Shown piece after piece: positions 1 through 8,287 of a stretch of DNA of 19,037 bases (position 1 is the first letter of the stretch; each line of letters begins with the position of its first letter). This DNA is from an uncultured Porphyromonadaceae bacterium (GTDB taxonomy: Bacteria; Bacteroidota; Bacteroidia; Bacteroidales; Muribaculaceae): assembly GCA_900546835.1 (NCBI GenBank), contig UREH01000025.1:1-19037 (forward strand), read 5' to 3'. A program made the position numbers and the translations under genes. The notes beneath the pieces were generated by a model, which saw only the letters and a list, made by a program, of their open reading frames with translations, had not been told where the DNA came from and did not search any database.

Positions 1-2
1 AG

Positions 3-2690
3 GTAGTGATGGCCACGCCCACCGCTTCCGGGCCGCTCGACGAGACCGACCGCTTCGTAACCTTCGAGCGCTCCGTGCCGATCACCAAGGGGCTCGACAA
101 CCGTGTGATCGCCGTATGGCAGAGCCACGGAAAATACTACGACCAGAAAAGCCAGCGCTGGCGCTGGCAGCGGCCACGACTTTTCGGCACGGTGGAAGAC
201 CTTTTCTCGCAAGGTTTCGTGATGCCATACCTCATGCCGATGCTCGAAAACGCCGGCGCCTACGTGATGTCGCCGCGCGAACGCGACCTCAACACCCACG
301 AAATAATCGTAGACACCGACGGCTGGCGCGAAGGCGACTTCTACCTGAAAAACGGCCGCGAGCACTGGAAGGAATCCGCTCAGGGCGAAGGGTTCGCCAA
401 CAAAGGAGGCATGCTTCTCGACGGAGAGAACCCCTTCACGGCCGGAACCAGCGAGACCGTGGCGACTATCGCCCCCGACGACGCGCGCCACGAGAGCACC
501 GCCAACTGGACGGCTGATATCCCCGAACGCGGCCGCTACGCCGTATATGTTTCCTACCGGTCGTATCCCAACAGCGCCTCCGACGCCCGCTACACCATCA
601 ATCACCTCGGAGGCGAGACCCACGTTACAGTCAACCAGCAGATGTGTGGCGGCACGTGGCTATACCTCGGCCACTACGATCTGGCAAAGGGGAAGCCCAA
701 GAAACCGATTGTGGTGCTCTCCAACCTCAGCGACGAGGACGAGACGGTCGTCTCGGCCGACGCCGTGAAGATCGGCGGCGGCTGGGGCAACGTGGCCCGC
801 GCTCCGCAGCCCGATAAAAACGGCGACACACTTCCCGCTGAGCGCTCCGGCGCCCCGCGCTATACCGAGGGCGCACGCTACTGGCTCCAATGGGCAGGGA
901 TGCCTTATAGCGTATATTCCGAAAGTTCAGGCACCAACGACTATACCGACGACTACAAGAGCCGTGCCCTCTGGGTAAACCATCTGGCCGGAGGGTCGCC
1001 GATGCTCCCCGACAGCGCCGGACTGAAAGTGCCTATCGACATGGCTCTGGCCTTCCATACCGACGCCGGCAAGAAGGACGACGGCACAAACGTCGGCACC
1101 CTCGGCATCTATTCGACCGACGACGGACGCCTCCTCGGCGACGGGCGCACGCGCCTGGACGCACGCGACCTCACCGAGAGTGTAATCGGTCAGGTAGTGA
1201 GCGACATCCGCGCCCTCCACGACTCGGCGTGGACCAACCGCGGCGTGCGCGACCGCAAATACTACGAAATCCGCGAGACCAAAGTCCCGGCCATGATTAT
1301 CGAATTGCTGAGCCACCAGAACTTCACCGACATGAAGTACGGGCTCGACCCGGCATTCCGCTTCAACGTAGCCCGAGCCGCCTACAAGGGCGTGCTCCGC
1401 TTTCTGGCCAGGCGCTATAATACGCAGTACGCCGTTCAGCCGCTCCCGGTGAGACGATTCGGCATCCACGCTCTGGGCAAGAGCCGCTACAGCCTCTCGT
1501 GGGCACCTACACCCGACCCGCTCGAGCCCTCGGCCTTCTCGAAATATTATATCGTGCAGGAGCGTATAGAAGGCGGTGCCTTCCGCGATATTGCCGTCGT
1601 CAACGAACCCGCCTACGAACTGGCCGTCGCCGACGAGCGCATCCACTCCTATCGCATCATAGCCGGCAACGACGGCGGTCTGAGCTTCCCCTCGGAGGTG
1701 CTCGCCCTGCGCGACAACGGCAGCGGCATCCCGCAGGTGAATATCGTTAACGGCTTCACGCGCATCTCTGCTCCAGACACATTCGAGGAAGGGGATTTCA
1801 GCGGATTCGACTATAGTTCGGACGCAGGCGTGCCCGATGTAGCCGATATCATCTCTACCGGCGTGCAGACCGACTACCGCCGTCAGAGCGACTATATCAA
1901 CGACGACGCCCCGGGCTACGGAGCCTCGCGCGGCAACGTCGAGAAAACCATCACGGCAGGCAACACCCACGACTTCGTCTACCTTCACGGCGACGCCCTG
2001 CGCGCCGCCGGCTACGGCTTCGTATCGGAAAGCGCCGAGGCCTTCGCCTCCGACGTAACCCTCAAGCCGATAGGGAGCGCGGCAAATCCTCCCGTGGTCG
2101 ACCTAATCCTGGGCAAGCAGAAGGAGATTCTGCCCGGCACGGGCACGAAAGGCACACGCTACAAAGCCTTCCCCGAAGCGCTCCGCCAGCGCATCGAGGC
2201 ATACTGCAATCAGGGAGGCTCGATGCTCGTGAGCGGCGCATACATTGCCACCGACCTGCTCGACAACCCACATTCCGACGAGCTGACGCGCTCGGCCGAC
2301 CGCTCGTTCGCCACCGACGTGCTCGGCTTCGACTGGCAGCTTGGCAAGGGCACGGTCGACGGCAAGGTGTCGATGGTTCCATCCCCCTTCAAACCATTCG
2401 GATGGCAGGAGCGCTTCAGCTTCACCGTCAGCCCGACGCCCGACAGTTACGCCGTGGAGTCGCCCGACGCCATCCGACCGTCGTCGCCTACCGGCGCCAC
2501 GATAATGCGCTACGATGAAAACGGCCTCTCGGCCGGAGTGGCCTACTCCCGCCCAATCGCCACCTCGACAAGCCGCTACGCCGACAGCCGGGTGGTCAGC
2601 ATGGGCTTCCCCTTCGAGACCATCCGCGGAGCCAAGGCGCGCAACCGACTGATGGCCGACGTAATGCACTTCCTCCTCCCGCATAGATAA
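3..2690 (+). CDS. N-acetylmuramoyl-L-alanine amidase-like secreted protein with inserted golvesin domain (often annotated 'xanthan lyase'), 5'-truncated
   Basis: The frame is open to the left edge. The GTG at 6 and ATG at 9 are probably internal, because no signal peptide is present and relatives carry an extra N-terminal region. Residues are counted from position 6. The pieces fit a zinc amidase (Amidase_3-like fold): a SHGKYY motif with H41, a TVEDL motif with E64, FHTDAG with H351, and [12 protein letters not shown] with E433, matching the usual His/Glu/His metal ligands plus catalytic Glu. A golvesin C-terminal-like beta domain (about 152-257, with [10 protein letters not shown] and SADAVKI) sits between the second and third ligands. 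A fibronectin type III-like domain follows (about 485-568), then a C-terminal region (about 580-894) that I cannot classify, perhaps a flavodoxin or glutamine-amidotransferase-like fold. Likely acts on peptidoglycan outside the inner membrane. The 'xanthan lyase' label is by database habit only. The next gene starts 29 bp downstream. Confidence 0.8.
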   Translation, partial: VVMATPTASGPLDETDRFVTFERSVPITKGLDNRVIAVWQSHGKYYDQKSQRWRWQRPRLFGTVEDLFSQGFVMPYLMPMLENAGAYVMSPRERDLNTHEIIVDTDGWREGDFYLKNGREHWKESAQGEGFANKGGMLLDGENPFTAGTSETVATIAPDDARHESTANWTADIPERGRYAVYVSYRSYPNSASDARYTINHLGGETHVTVNQQMCGGTWLYLGHYDLAKGKPKKPIVVLSNLSDEDETVVSADAVKIGGGWGNVARAPQPDKNGDTLPAERSGAPRYTEGARYWLQWAGMPYSVYSESSGTNDYTDDYKSRALWVNHLAGGSPMLPDSAGLKVPIDMALAFHTDAGKKDDGTNVGTLGIYSTDDGRLLGDGRTRLDARDLTESVIGQVVSDIRALHDSAWTNRGVRDRKYYEIRETKVPAMIIELLSHQNFTDMKYGLDPAFRFNVARAAYKGVLRFLARRYNTQYAVQPLPVRRFGIHALGKSRYSLSWAPTPDPLEPSAFSKYYIVQERIEGGAFRDIAVVNEPAYELAVADERIHSYRIIAGNDGGLSFPSEVLALRDNGSGIPQVNIVNGFTRISAPDTFEEGDFSGFDYSSDAGVPDVADIISTGVQTDYRRQSDYINDDAPGYGASRGNVEKTITAGNTHDFVYLHGDALRAAGYGFVSESAEAFASDVTLKPIGSAANPPVVDLILGKQKEILPGTGTKGTRYKAFPEALRQRIEAYCNQGGSMLVSGAYIATDLLDNPHSDELTRSADRSFATDVLGFDWQLGKGTVDGKVSMVPSPFKPFGWQERFSFTVSPTPDSYAVESPDAIRPSSPTGATIMRYDENGLSAGVAYSRPIATSTSRYADSRVVSMGFPFETIRGAKARNRLMADVMHFLLPHR

Positions 2691-2719
2691 CCAATCCAAC
2701 CGAAAACCAGACAAACAAT

Positions 2720-4078
2720 ATGCAGATAATCCGTTTGCCCCGGCTCTGCTCCACATCGATGCTCCGCAAAGCCGCGAGCAAAATCGACTGCAACGAGACC
2801 TACGTGGCCATCGACCTCTCGCTTCCCGGCGAAGGGAAGGTACTACCCGACCCCGATGCGGGCAACCGCGTAGAAGACATCATGAACTCGCGCCATTGTG
2901 CGATGGCCTATAGCCATTACCGCGAACGCAGTGCCGACGGCACGCTCCATACCCACCCCACCATCGCCCACCAGCCCGGCTCTGTGCGCGACGATTTCGA
3001 CTTCGGGCCGCTGGTGTTTCTCCGGACCGCTTCCCTGAAGGAAGAATCGGCAAAGATTCCCGACGGTCTGGAATACGGCGCATGGTATGCGCTATGGCTC
3101 CGTTTCGCTCTTTTCCCATCCATTCCACCCAAGATTGCCCATATTCCCGATCCGCTTTATACGGTGGATCAAACCGACACGCGGCTGAGCGGCGAAAAGC
3201 AGTTCGACTACGTGAATCCGCGCAACCGCGAAGTGCAGATTGAGATGGAACGGGCGTTTACAGCCGTCATGCGCGAAAGTAGTTCCCTAATTTCCTGGTC
3301 GTTGACCGACATCAATCCACTCGACGGGAATTTCTTCATCGAGGCCTCGGTTATCATTCCGATCAAGAACCGCGTGCGTACCATCGCCGATGCCGTGCGC
3401 TCGGCGCTGAGTCAGGAAGCGGATTTCCCATTCAACGTAATCGTAGTCGACAACCATAGCACCGACGGAACTACCGAAACACTTCAAAAGCTCGCCGCCG
3501 AGGATTCCCGTCTTATCCATCTCATCCCCGACACCGACACCCTCGGCATCGGGGGCTGCTGGAACCTCGCCGCAGCCGACGGGCGCTGCGGACGCTTCGC
3601 CGTGCAGCTCGACAGCGACGACCTCTACAAGCACCCGCATGTGCTCGCCGATATTGTCGCCACCTTCCGCCGAGAGCACTGCGCCATGGTAATCGGCAGC
3701 TACGAACTCGTGGATTTCGAGGGAAGGCCGATTCCTCCCGGCCTGATCGACCACCGAGAGTGGACCGACACAAACGGCGCCAACAACGCCCTTCGCATCA
3801 ACGGACTCGGCGCACCGCGCGCCTTCTTCACCCCGGTGCTACGGCGCCTGAAGATGCCCAACGTGAGCTACGGCGAGGACTACGCCATCGGCCTGCGCAT
3901 CTCGCGCCAGTACCGCATCGGCCGCATCTACGATTCGCTCTATCTTTGCCGGCGCTGGGAGGGAAACAGCGACGCCAACCTCTCGATAGAGCGCGTCAAC
4001 GCCAACAATTACTACAAGGATTCGCTGCGCACCACCGAGTTGCTGGCACGCATCGGAATGAACCGGCTCAAACACTGA
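2720..4078 (+). CDS. Family 2 glycosyltransferase with degenerate N-terminal GT-like half
   Basis: A 452-residue cytoplasmic protein with no signal peptide or membrane segment. The C-terminal half (from about residue 208) is a complete GT-A domain: [10 protein letters not shown] beta strand, [10 protein letters not shown], the metal/nucleotide-binding DSDD at 298-301, GED at 385-387 as probable catalytic-base region, and CRRW at 410-413, similar to the Q/RxxRW motif. The N-terminal half (about 60-205) looks like the acceptor side of a second GT2 fold ([31 protein letters not shown]) but lacks a recognisable nucleotide-binding start, so it may be a non-catalytic remnant. Donor and acceptor sugars are unknown. 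The start at ATG 2720 follows an AT-rich CAAACAAT context. The stop overlaps the next ATG by one base (TGATG), so it is probably translated together with the DUF4922 gene. Confidence 0.82.
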   Translation: MQIIRLPRLCSTSMLRKAASKIDCNETYVAIDLSLPGEGKVLPDPDAGNRVEDIMNSRHCAMAYSHYRERSADGTLHTHPTIAHQPGSVRDDFDFGPLVFLRTASLKEESAKIPDGLEYGAWYALWLRFALFPSIPPKIAHIPDPLYTVDQTDTRLSGEKQFDYVNPRNREVQIEMERAFTAVMRESSSLISWSLTDINPLDGNFFIEASVIIPIKNRVRTIADAVRSALSQEADFPFNVIVVDNHSTDGTTETLQKLAAEDSRLIHLIPDTDTLGIGGCWNLAAADGRCGRFAVQLDSDDLYKHPHVLADIVATFRREHCAMVIGSYELVDFEGRPIPPGLIDHREWTDTNGANNALRINGLGAPRAFFTPVLRRLKMPNVSYGEDYAIGLRISRQYRIGRIYDSLYLCRRWEGNSDANLSIERVNANNYYKDSLRTTELLARIGMNRLKH

Positions 4079-4962
4079 TGGAAACGCTTTCAACTGCCGC
4101 AGCGCTCGGATTCCTGAGACGCCAGATTGCCGAATGGCCTATGGCCGCGGCCAACTTCGAGGCTCTCAGACGCGTGGAAACGCGCACAATGGAATGCCGC
4201 GGGCGCCGCTTCGCCGTGCAGCACAATCCGGCTCGCATTGCCTCGACGGGCGCGAAAGTGGCCGACGGCAAAGCCGGTACGCGACCGTGCTTCCTATGCA
4301 ATGCCAACCGCCCCGCCGAGCAGCTGTCGTTCGGGCTCGGCCACGGCTACGAGCTGCTGGTCAACCCCTTCCCCATCTTTCCGGTGCATTTCACCATCCC
4401 GGCGCTCGACCATACCCCGCAGCAACTGATTTCCTGCGGGCGCGCCGAGCGGATGGTCCATATGGCGGAGTTCGCCATGAATCTGCCGGGGCTGGCACTT
4501 TTCTACAATGGCGCGCGCTGCGGCGCCTCCGCGCCCGACCACTTCCACTTCCAGGCCGTCGAAGCCACGAGGATGCCGCTGCTCGACTGGGCAATCGACG
4601 GCGGGGAATTGCCGTTCAACGTCATAAATTTCTCCGCGACGGCCGCCGAAGCGGAGGCAAAGCTGCTTGAGGCCATAGCCTGGCTGCCGCGCCGCGCCGG
4701 CGGGGAGGAGCCCGACATCAACGTAATCTGCCGCGCCGACCGGATCTCCGGCGGCGTGCAGATATGCGTGATTCCACGCAAGGCCCACCGTCCGGATTTC
4801 TTCGGCTCAGCCGAAGGGCAGATTCTCGTGTCGCCCGCATCGGTAGACCTCGCAGGCACCATCATTCTGCCTCGTCCGGAGGATTTCCACACCGCCTTCA
4901 CGCCTGAACGCCTTGAAGCACTCCTCGCCCAGACCGTATTTCCTCCCTGTGCCGACATCTGA
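4078..4962 (+). CDS. DUF4922 protein, HIT/GalT-superfamily-like putative nucleotidyltransferase or phosphorylase
   Basis: A 294-residue soluble protein. The frame is open further upstream, but that part lies over the glycosyltransferase gene; ATG 4078, overlapping its stop, fits the family start (LRRQIAEWPMAAANFEALR). Visible motifs are RPCFLCNANRP with a CxxC at 71-74, VNPFPIFPVHFTI, and APDHFHFQAV with an HxHxQ triad at H155-H157-Q159. The C-terminal part (PRKAHRPDFF, SPASVDLAGTIILPRPEDF) is of the type seen in ATP adenylyltransferase and GDP-hexose phosphorylases. In the HIT/GalT superfamily the middle His of HxHxQ forms a covalent nucleotidyl intermediate. A nucleotide-sugar or dinucleotide phosphorylase activity is therefore plausible, but the substrate is inferred only. 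The coupling to a family 2 glycosyltransferase favours nucleotide-sugar metabolism. Confidence 0.82.
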   Translation: METLSTAAALGFLRRQIAEWPMAAANFEALRRVETRTMECRGRRFAVQHNPARIASTGAKVADGKAGTRPCFLCNANRPAEQLSFGLGHGYELLVNPFPIFPVHFTIPALDHTPQQLISCGRAERMVHMAEFAMNLPGLALFYNGARCGASAPDHFHFQAVEATRMPLLDWAIDGGELPFNVINFSATAAEAEAKLLEAIAWLPRRAGGEEPDINVICRADRISGGVQICVIPRKAHRPDFFGSAEGQILVSPASVDLAGTIILPRPEDFHTAFTPERLEALLAQTVFPPCADI

Positions 4963-5090
4963 CCACGATTCGGGCCTGGAAAGGCGTTGCGCATTGGTCC
5001 ACAGGGTGCTATTGTTGTGCCGTTTGGCTTAACTTTAAGCAATTTTTGTGAAGAAATGAAAAAGGGATAATTTTTTCCCTTCAAAAATCC

Positions 5091-5098
5091 TAAATTTG
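5091..5098 (+). promoter_or_regulatory. Bacteroidota-type -7 promoter element (TAAATTTG)
   Basis: TAAATTTG matches the Bacteroidota primary sigma consensus TAnnTTTG exactly. The -33 region about 20 bases upstream is only a T run (5071-5076), not a clear TTTG. A second, weaker candidate is TTTG at 5045-5048 with TAATTTTT at 5068-5075, spaced 19 bases apart. With the first element, transcription would start around 5103-5106, about 75 bases before the ATG at 5179. Confidence 0.55.
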
Positions 5099-5101
5099 TA
5101 G

Positions 5102-5134
5102 AATCAGCAGTGTGCCCAGGGCCCGCTGCCGATT
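5102..5134 (+). promoter_or_regulatory. Strong stem-loop at predicted mRNA 5' end
   Basis: Bases 5102-5134 fold into a long hairpin: AATC pairs with GATT, GCAG with CTGC, then a GU pair, GC pairs and a three-base loop around 5117-5119, with two mismatches. It begins within a few bases of the start site predicted from the -7 element at 5091-5098. No T tract follows, so it is not a typical terminator. It may protect the transcript 5' end or control translation of the next gene. Confidence 0.45.
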
Positions 5135-5178
5135 GTTATATCCGTGTATCTATTCCAATAATACGAGCACGACGTAAT

Positions 5179-5652
5179 ATGAGCACGTTTCTACTTATAG
5201 CCAGTGTATTGCTCTTGAGTGCAGGCGTAGTTTTCGCCTTCCGCTCGGCTACCTCAGGCGCGGCTTTCAGCTATCTGGGCATCATGGCCCTCTACGACAG
5301 CCGCTACGTGGCTATCGACAGCAACCTGGTGCTCTTCTGGGCGCTTGGAGTGCTGATTGTGCTTTTCGCCAACTTCTGGCGGCGAATGCGCCGTCCTGCC
5401 ACCAACGTCTGCCGCAACTACATTGTGGGTGGCACACTTGTAGGAATGCTCGTGGGGATGCTTCTGGGCTATGCCGGCATGATCGGCGGTGCCGTAGTGG
5501 GTGCCGCTCTCGGCGCTGTGGCATGGAGCCGTACTCCGTCGGGCCACGCATCGGCCGAACCGCTTCTCGCCGTATTCGCCCGGATCGGACTTCCGGCAGT
5601 AGTGACAATGTCGATTGCCGGACTTGCCCTCGATGCCGTGGCAAACGCCTGA
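5179..5652 (+). CDS. Small polytopic membrane protein of unknown function
   Basis: A 157-residue protein. ATG 5179 was chosen because it begins directly with a hydrophobic segment (MSTFLLIASVLLL) and lies downstream of the promoter and hairpin; the frame opens earlier at GTG 5110, inside the hairpin. Hydrophobic segments lie at about 4-21, 50-66, 82-116 (long enough for two helices) and 131-155. The third region is a glycine-zipper-like repeat (GGTLVGMLVGMLLG, then GGAVVGAALGA), suggesting closely packed helices. A basic loop (RRMRR, 68-72) between segments suggests a cytoplasmic face. I do not recognise the family; the glycine-rich hairpin resembles that in DUF456 proteins only in general character. 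It heads the transcription unit continuing into the DUF4919 gene 62 bp downstream. Confidence 0.7.
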   Translation: MSTFLLIASVLLLSAGVVFAFRSATSGAAFSYLGIMALYDSRYVAIDSNLVLFWALGVLIVLFANFWRRMRRPATNVCRNYIVGGTLVGMLVGMLLGYAGMIGGAVVGAALGAVAWSRTPSGHASAEPLLAVFARIGLPAVVTMSIAGLALDAVANA

Positions 5653-5714
5653 CGGCGCACCCCGCTCTCACATCCGGCCCCGGGCCGAATCTTAACGCGA
5701 TATTGAACAGTACG

Positions 5715-6425
5715 ATGAAGAAATTATTTACCGGCATACTGATTCTCGGAGCAGTGGCGATGGCCGCGACGGCCGCCGCGCCCCAACCGGCAAAAAAAGC
5801 CGAACCCCAGGCGCCCGACTTCGAGCAGATAAAAGCCGACGTCACCAACCCGGCCTCTCCATATTACTATCCCAAGCTAATGGAGCGCTATGAGCGCAAC
5901 GAGACGATAATGAACCTGAACGACTACCGGCATCTTTATTACGGCTACCTCTTTCAGGAAGATTTCAACCCATACCGGAACAACGACATTCTCGCCCGCA
6001 ACGAAGCGCTATACTACAAGGACAAGCATACCCGCGCCGAGCTCGACTCAATCATCTCCTACGCAAAAGAGGCGATAGCCGATAATCCTTTCGACCTCAA
6101 CCAGATGAATTTCCTTATCTACGCCCTCCGCGAGCGAGGAAAGGTAAATCTGGCCAGCATATGGCAGTATCGTCTCAACCATCTGCTCCAGACCATCGCC
6201 TCGAGCGGCACGGGCCTCGACCCCGACAACGCCTGGCATGTGATCAACCCGCGCCACGAATATAATCTGGTGAATTTCCAGAACGCCGTGGTCAAGGACC
6301 ATCAGTATCAGGAGCCTTACTTCGACCGCATCGACGTGGAGAAGAAAAACGGCAAGGAGACCGCCACCTACTACTTCAACATCCGCAACCTTCTGGAAGA
6401 ATATTACCGTAAATTCCCCGAATGA
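5715..6425 (+). CDS. DUF4919 secreted protein
   Basis: A 236-residue protein. ATG 5715 gives a typical signal peptide (MKK, hydrophobic core, AATAAAP) with cleavage near residue 22; the frame opens earlier but that part overlaps the preceding gene. The mature part is helical and aromatic-rich, with NPASPYYYPKLMERY, NLNDYRHLYYGYLFQ and DNPFDLNQMNFLIYALRERG, as in DUF4919 proteins of Bacteroides. The family has no assigned biochemical role; the pattern of paired helices is somewhat like TPR proteins. It is probably periplasmic; no lipobox Cys is seen. The stop overlaps the DusB start by four bases (ATGA), so translation of the two is probably coupled although the functions look unrelated. Confidence 0.78.
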   Translation: MKKLFTGILILGAVAMAATAAAPQPAKKAEPQAPDFEQIKADVTNPASPYYYPKLMERYERNETIMNLNDYRHLYYGYLFQEDFNPYRNNDILARNEALYYKDKHTRAELDSIISYAKEAIADNPFDLNQMNFLIYALRERGKVNLASIWQYRLNHLLQTIASSGTGLDPDNAWHVINPRHEYNLVNFQNAVVKDHQYQEPYFDRIDVEKKNGKETATYYFNIRNLLEEYYRKFPE

Positions 6426-7441
6426 AAATAGCTGATATCGACCTGGGCGAGCGCCCCGTGATGCTCGCGCCGATGGAGGATGTGACCGACCAGTCGTTCC
6501 GGCTCATATGCAAGGAGCTCGGGGCCGACATGACCTACAGCGAGTTTGTCAGCGCCGACGCCCTGATCCGCAACATCGCCGCCACCACGCGCAAGCTCCA
6601 CATAGAACCGGCGGAACGCCCTACGGCCATCCAGATTTATGGTCGCGAGACGGCTCCGATGGTCGAGGCCGCCCGGATGGTGGAGCAGGCCGGACCCGAC
6701 GTGCTCGACATCAATTTCGGCTGCCCCGTGAAGAAAGTGGCCGGCAAGGGAGCCGGCGCAGGAATGCTCCGCGACATCCCGAAAATGCTTGAGATTACCC
6801 GCGAAGTGGTAAAGGCAGTCAGCATCCCCGTCACGGTAAAGACGCGACTGGGCTGGGACCATGAGCACAAGATAATCGTCGACCTTGCCGAGCAGCTCCA
6901 GGACTGCGGCATCGCCGCTCTGACCGTCCACGGCCGCACACGCTCGCAGATGTATACCGGCACCGCCGACTGGGAGATGATAGCGCGCGTGAAAGAAAAT
7001 CCGCGCCTGCGCATCCCTCTTATAGGCAACGGCGACATCTGTACCGGCGAGCAGGCAGCCGAAGCCTTCAGCCGCTACGGCGTAGACGGCGTGATGGTAG
7101 GCCGGGCGGCCATCGGGAATCCCTGGGTGTTCCACGACATAAAGCAGACGCTGCTCCACGGCCGCGTCGACGCCCCGATTTCGCTCGCCCGTAAGTTTGA
7201 GATTCTGCGACGCCAGATCGACGAGAGCATCGGCCGCATCGACGAGTACCGCGGCATCCTACACATACGCCGCCATCTGGCCGTAAGCCGCCTATTCAAG
7301 GGGCTCCCTAATTTCCGCGACACGCGCATAGCGATGCTCCGCGCCGAAACCAAGGCCGAGCTGTTCGACATAATCGCCGACGTGGAGCGCCGGCTCGCCT
7401 CCGGCGAGCTCGTTCCTGTGGCCGATGCCCCCGCTTCATAA
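6422..7441 (+). CDS. dusB: tRNA-dihydrouridine synthase B
   Basis: A 339-residue flavoenzyme that reduces specific uridines in the tRNA D-loop region to dihydrouridine using FMN and NAD(P)H. The sequence shows the complete TIM-barrel pattern: MLAPMEDVTDQSFR at the N-terminus, EFVSADAL, DINFGCPVKKV with the catalytic proton-donor Cys at 101, VTVKTRLGW, LTVHGRTRSQMYTG, IPLIGNGDI and the phosphate-binding GVMVGRAAIGNPW. A helical C-terminal domain follows (RRHLAVSRLFKGL). The length is normal for DusB. ATG 6422 overlaps the stop of the DUF4919 gene (ATGA). The GIN-domain gene starts 51 bp downstream without a clear promoter. In several proteobacteria dusB precedes fis; no such neighbour is present here. 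Confidence 0.95.
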   Translation: MKIADIDLGERPVMLAPMEDVTDQSFRLICKELGADMTYSEFVSADALIRNIAATTRKLHIEPAERPTAIQIYGRETAPMVEAARMVEQAGPDVLDINFGCPVKKVAGKGAGAGMLRDIPKMLEITREVVKAVSIPVTVKTRLGWDHEHKIIVDLAEQLQDCGIAALTVHGRTRSQMYTGTADWEMIARVKENPRLRIPLIGNGDICTGEQAAEAFSRYGVDGVMVGRAAIGNPWVFHDIKQTLLHGRVDAPISLARKFEILRRQIDESIGRIDEYRGILHIRRHLAVSRLFKGLPNFRDTRIAMLRAETKAELFDIIADVERRLASGELVPVADAPAS

Positions 7442-7492
7442 AGAAACAATTGATTCACAATAAGCCACATTCATTCCACACACTCTTACAAT

Positions 7493-8263
7493 ATGATTCT
7501 GAAAAAAACGCTTTTCGCCTGCATCGCCGCCATCTGCCCGGCCATAGCCCTGGCCCAGACGGAGCAGAAATTCGAGCTCGACGTGAAGGATTTCACACAG
7601 CTCTCCGTAGAAGACGGCATCAACGTAGTATATACCAGCGACGACGAGGCCGCCGGAAAGGTCTCATTCACCACAACCAAGGAGATTGCCGACAAGATTA
7701 TCTTTGAAAACAACGGCAAAGGGAAACTCACCATCCAGAAAGCCTTTCACGATGAGGGCGACATGACTACCGGCCTCCCGACCATCAACGTCAGCTCGCG
7801 CTTCCTCAAGCATGTGAGCAACAGCGGCGACTCCACGGTGCGAGTGCTCGGCATCCGTCCCACCATGGAAATCAAGGCCGTAGTTATCGGCAACGGGCGC
7901 CTTGTGGTGCGCGACATCGACTGCTCGAAATTCTACGGCAGTATCCAGACCGGCAACGGCACTCTCGTGGCCATCGGCAAATGCGACGAGGCCACACTCA
8001 GCAACACCGGCACCGGCTCGATCCAGGCCGACAATCTGGAGGCCAAAAACGTTTCGGCACGCTTCTTCGGCACCGGCACCACAGGCTGCTACGCCACCGG
8101 CGTGCTCTCGGTAAAAGGCGTGATGAAAGGCAAGCTCTACTATCGCGGCAAGCCCGAGCGCATCCGCAATTTCTCAGTCGGCGTGAAGATCTACAACCTC
8201 GAAGGCACCGAATGGACCGGCGAAGCCGAGAAAGAGACCGAGGCCGAAGCCGCAAAAGAATAA
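7493..8263 (+). CDS. GIN-domain (DUF2807) secreted protein
   Basis: A 256-residue protein with a signal peptide (MILKKTLFACIAAICPAIALAQ, cut after ALA). The mature part follows the head-GIN pattern of DUF2807: an opening KDFTQLSVEDGINVVYTSDD segment, then short repeated beta strands with Gly/Ser/Asn turns (NSGDSTVRVLG, IGNGRLVVRDI, QTGNGTLVAIG, NTGTGSIQADN, FGTGTTGCYATG) that fit a right-handed beta-solenoid. The C-terminus is a Glu/Ala-rich tail (about 239-256) that looks disordered. The family is very common in Bacteroidota; some members are labelled 'putative auto-transporter adhesin', but no enzymatic role is established. The stop codon at 8261 is in the same frame as the flippase that follows. 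Confidence 0.85.
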   Translation: MILKKTLFACIAAICPAIALAQTEQKFELDVKDFTQLSVEDGINVVYTSDDEAAGKVSFTTTKEIADKIIFENNGKGKLTIQKAFHDEGDMTTGLPTINVSSRFLKHVSNSGDSTVRVLGIRPTMEIKAVVIGNGRLVVRDIDCSKFYGSIQTGNGTLVAIGKCDEATLSNTGTGSIQADNLEAKNVSARFFGTGTTGCYATGVLSVKGVMKGKLYYRGKPERIRNFSVGVKIYNLEGTEWTGEAEKETEAEAAKE

Positions 8264-8287
8264 GCCACTCCCAAAGTCCTAAGCGCC

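Larger units (their letters stand above)
4963..5178. other. AT-rich intergenic region with promoter and 5' hairpin
   Basis: This 216 bp gap is the clearest transcription boundary on the plus strand. The first 60 bases hold no strong terminator; only a weak GCC/GGC pairing is visible. From about 5025 to 5105 the sequence becomes sharply AT-rich. A short inverted repeat (AAGGGA at 5062-5067, TCCCTT at 5076-5081) exactly flanks TAATTTTT. The promoter and hairpin are listed separately. The frame that begins at GTG 5110 lies inside the hairpin and is not taken as a gene start. Confidence 0.6.

Noticed and set aside
1..11. GTG 6 or ATG 9 as the true start of the first gene
   Set aside because: The amidase-like protein would lack a signal peptide and the N-terminal region found in relatives, and the frame is open to the edge, so the gene is cut.
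927..1988. 353-codon minus-strand open frame inside the amidase-like gene
   Set aside because: Its product has no domain and it is antisense to well-matched coding sequence; typical of GC-rich shadow frames.
3760..4077. Upstream extension of the DUF4922 frame
   Set aside because: It lies over the glycosyltransferase C-terminus, is Arg/His-rich shadow sequence, and ATG 4078 fits the family start.
5673..5690. CGGCCC/GGGCCG inverted repeat before the DUF4919 gene
   Set aside because: The centre is only one base, leaving no room for a loop, and no T tract follows. Not a usable terminator.
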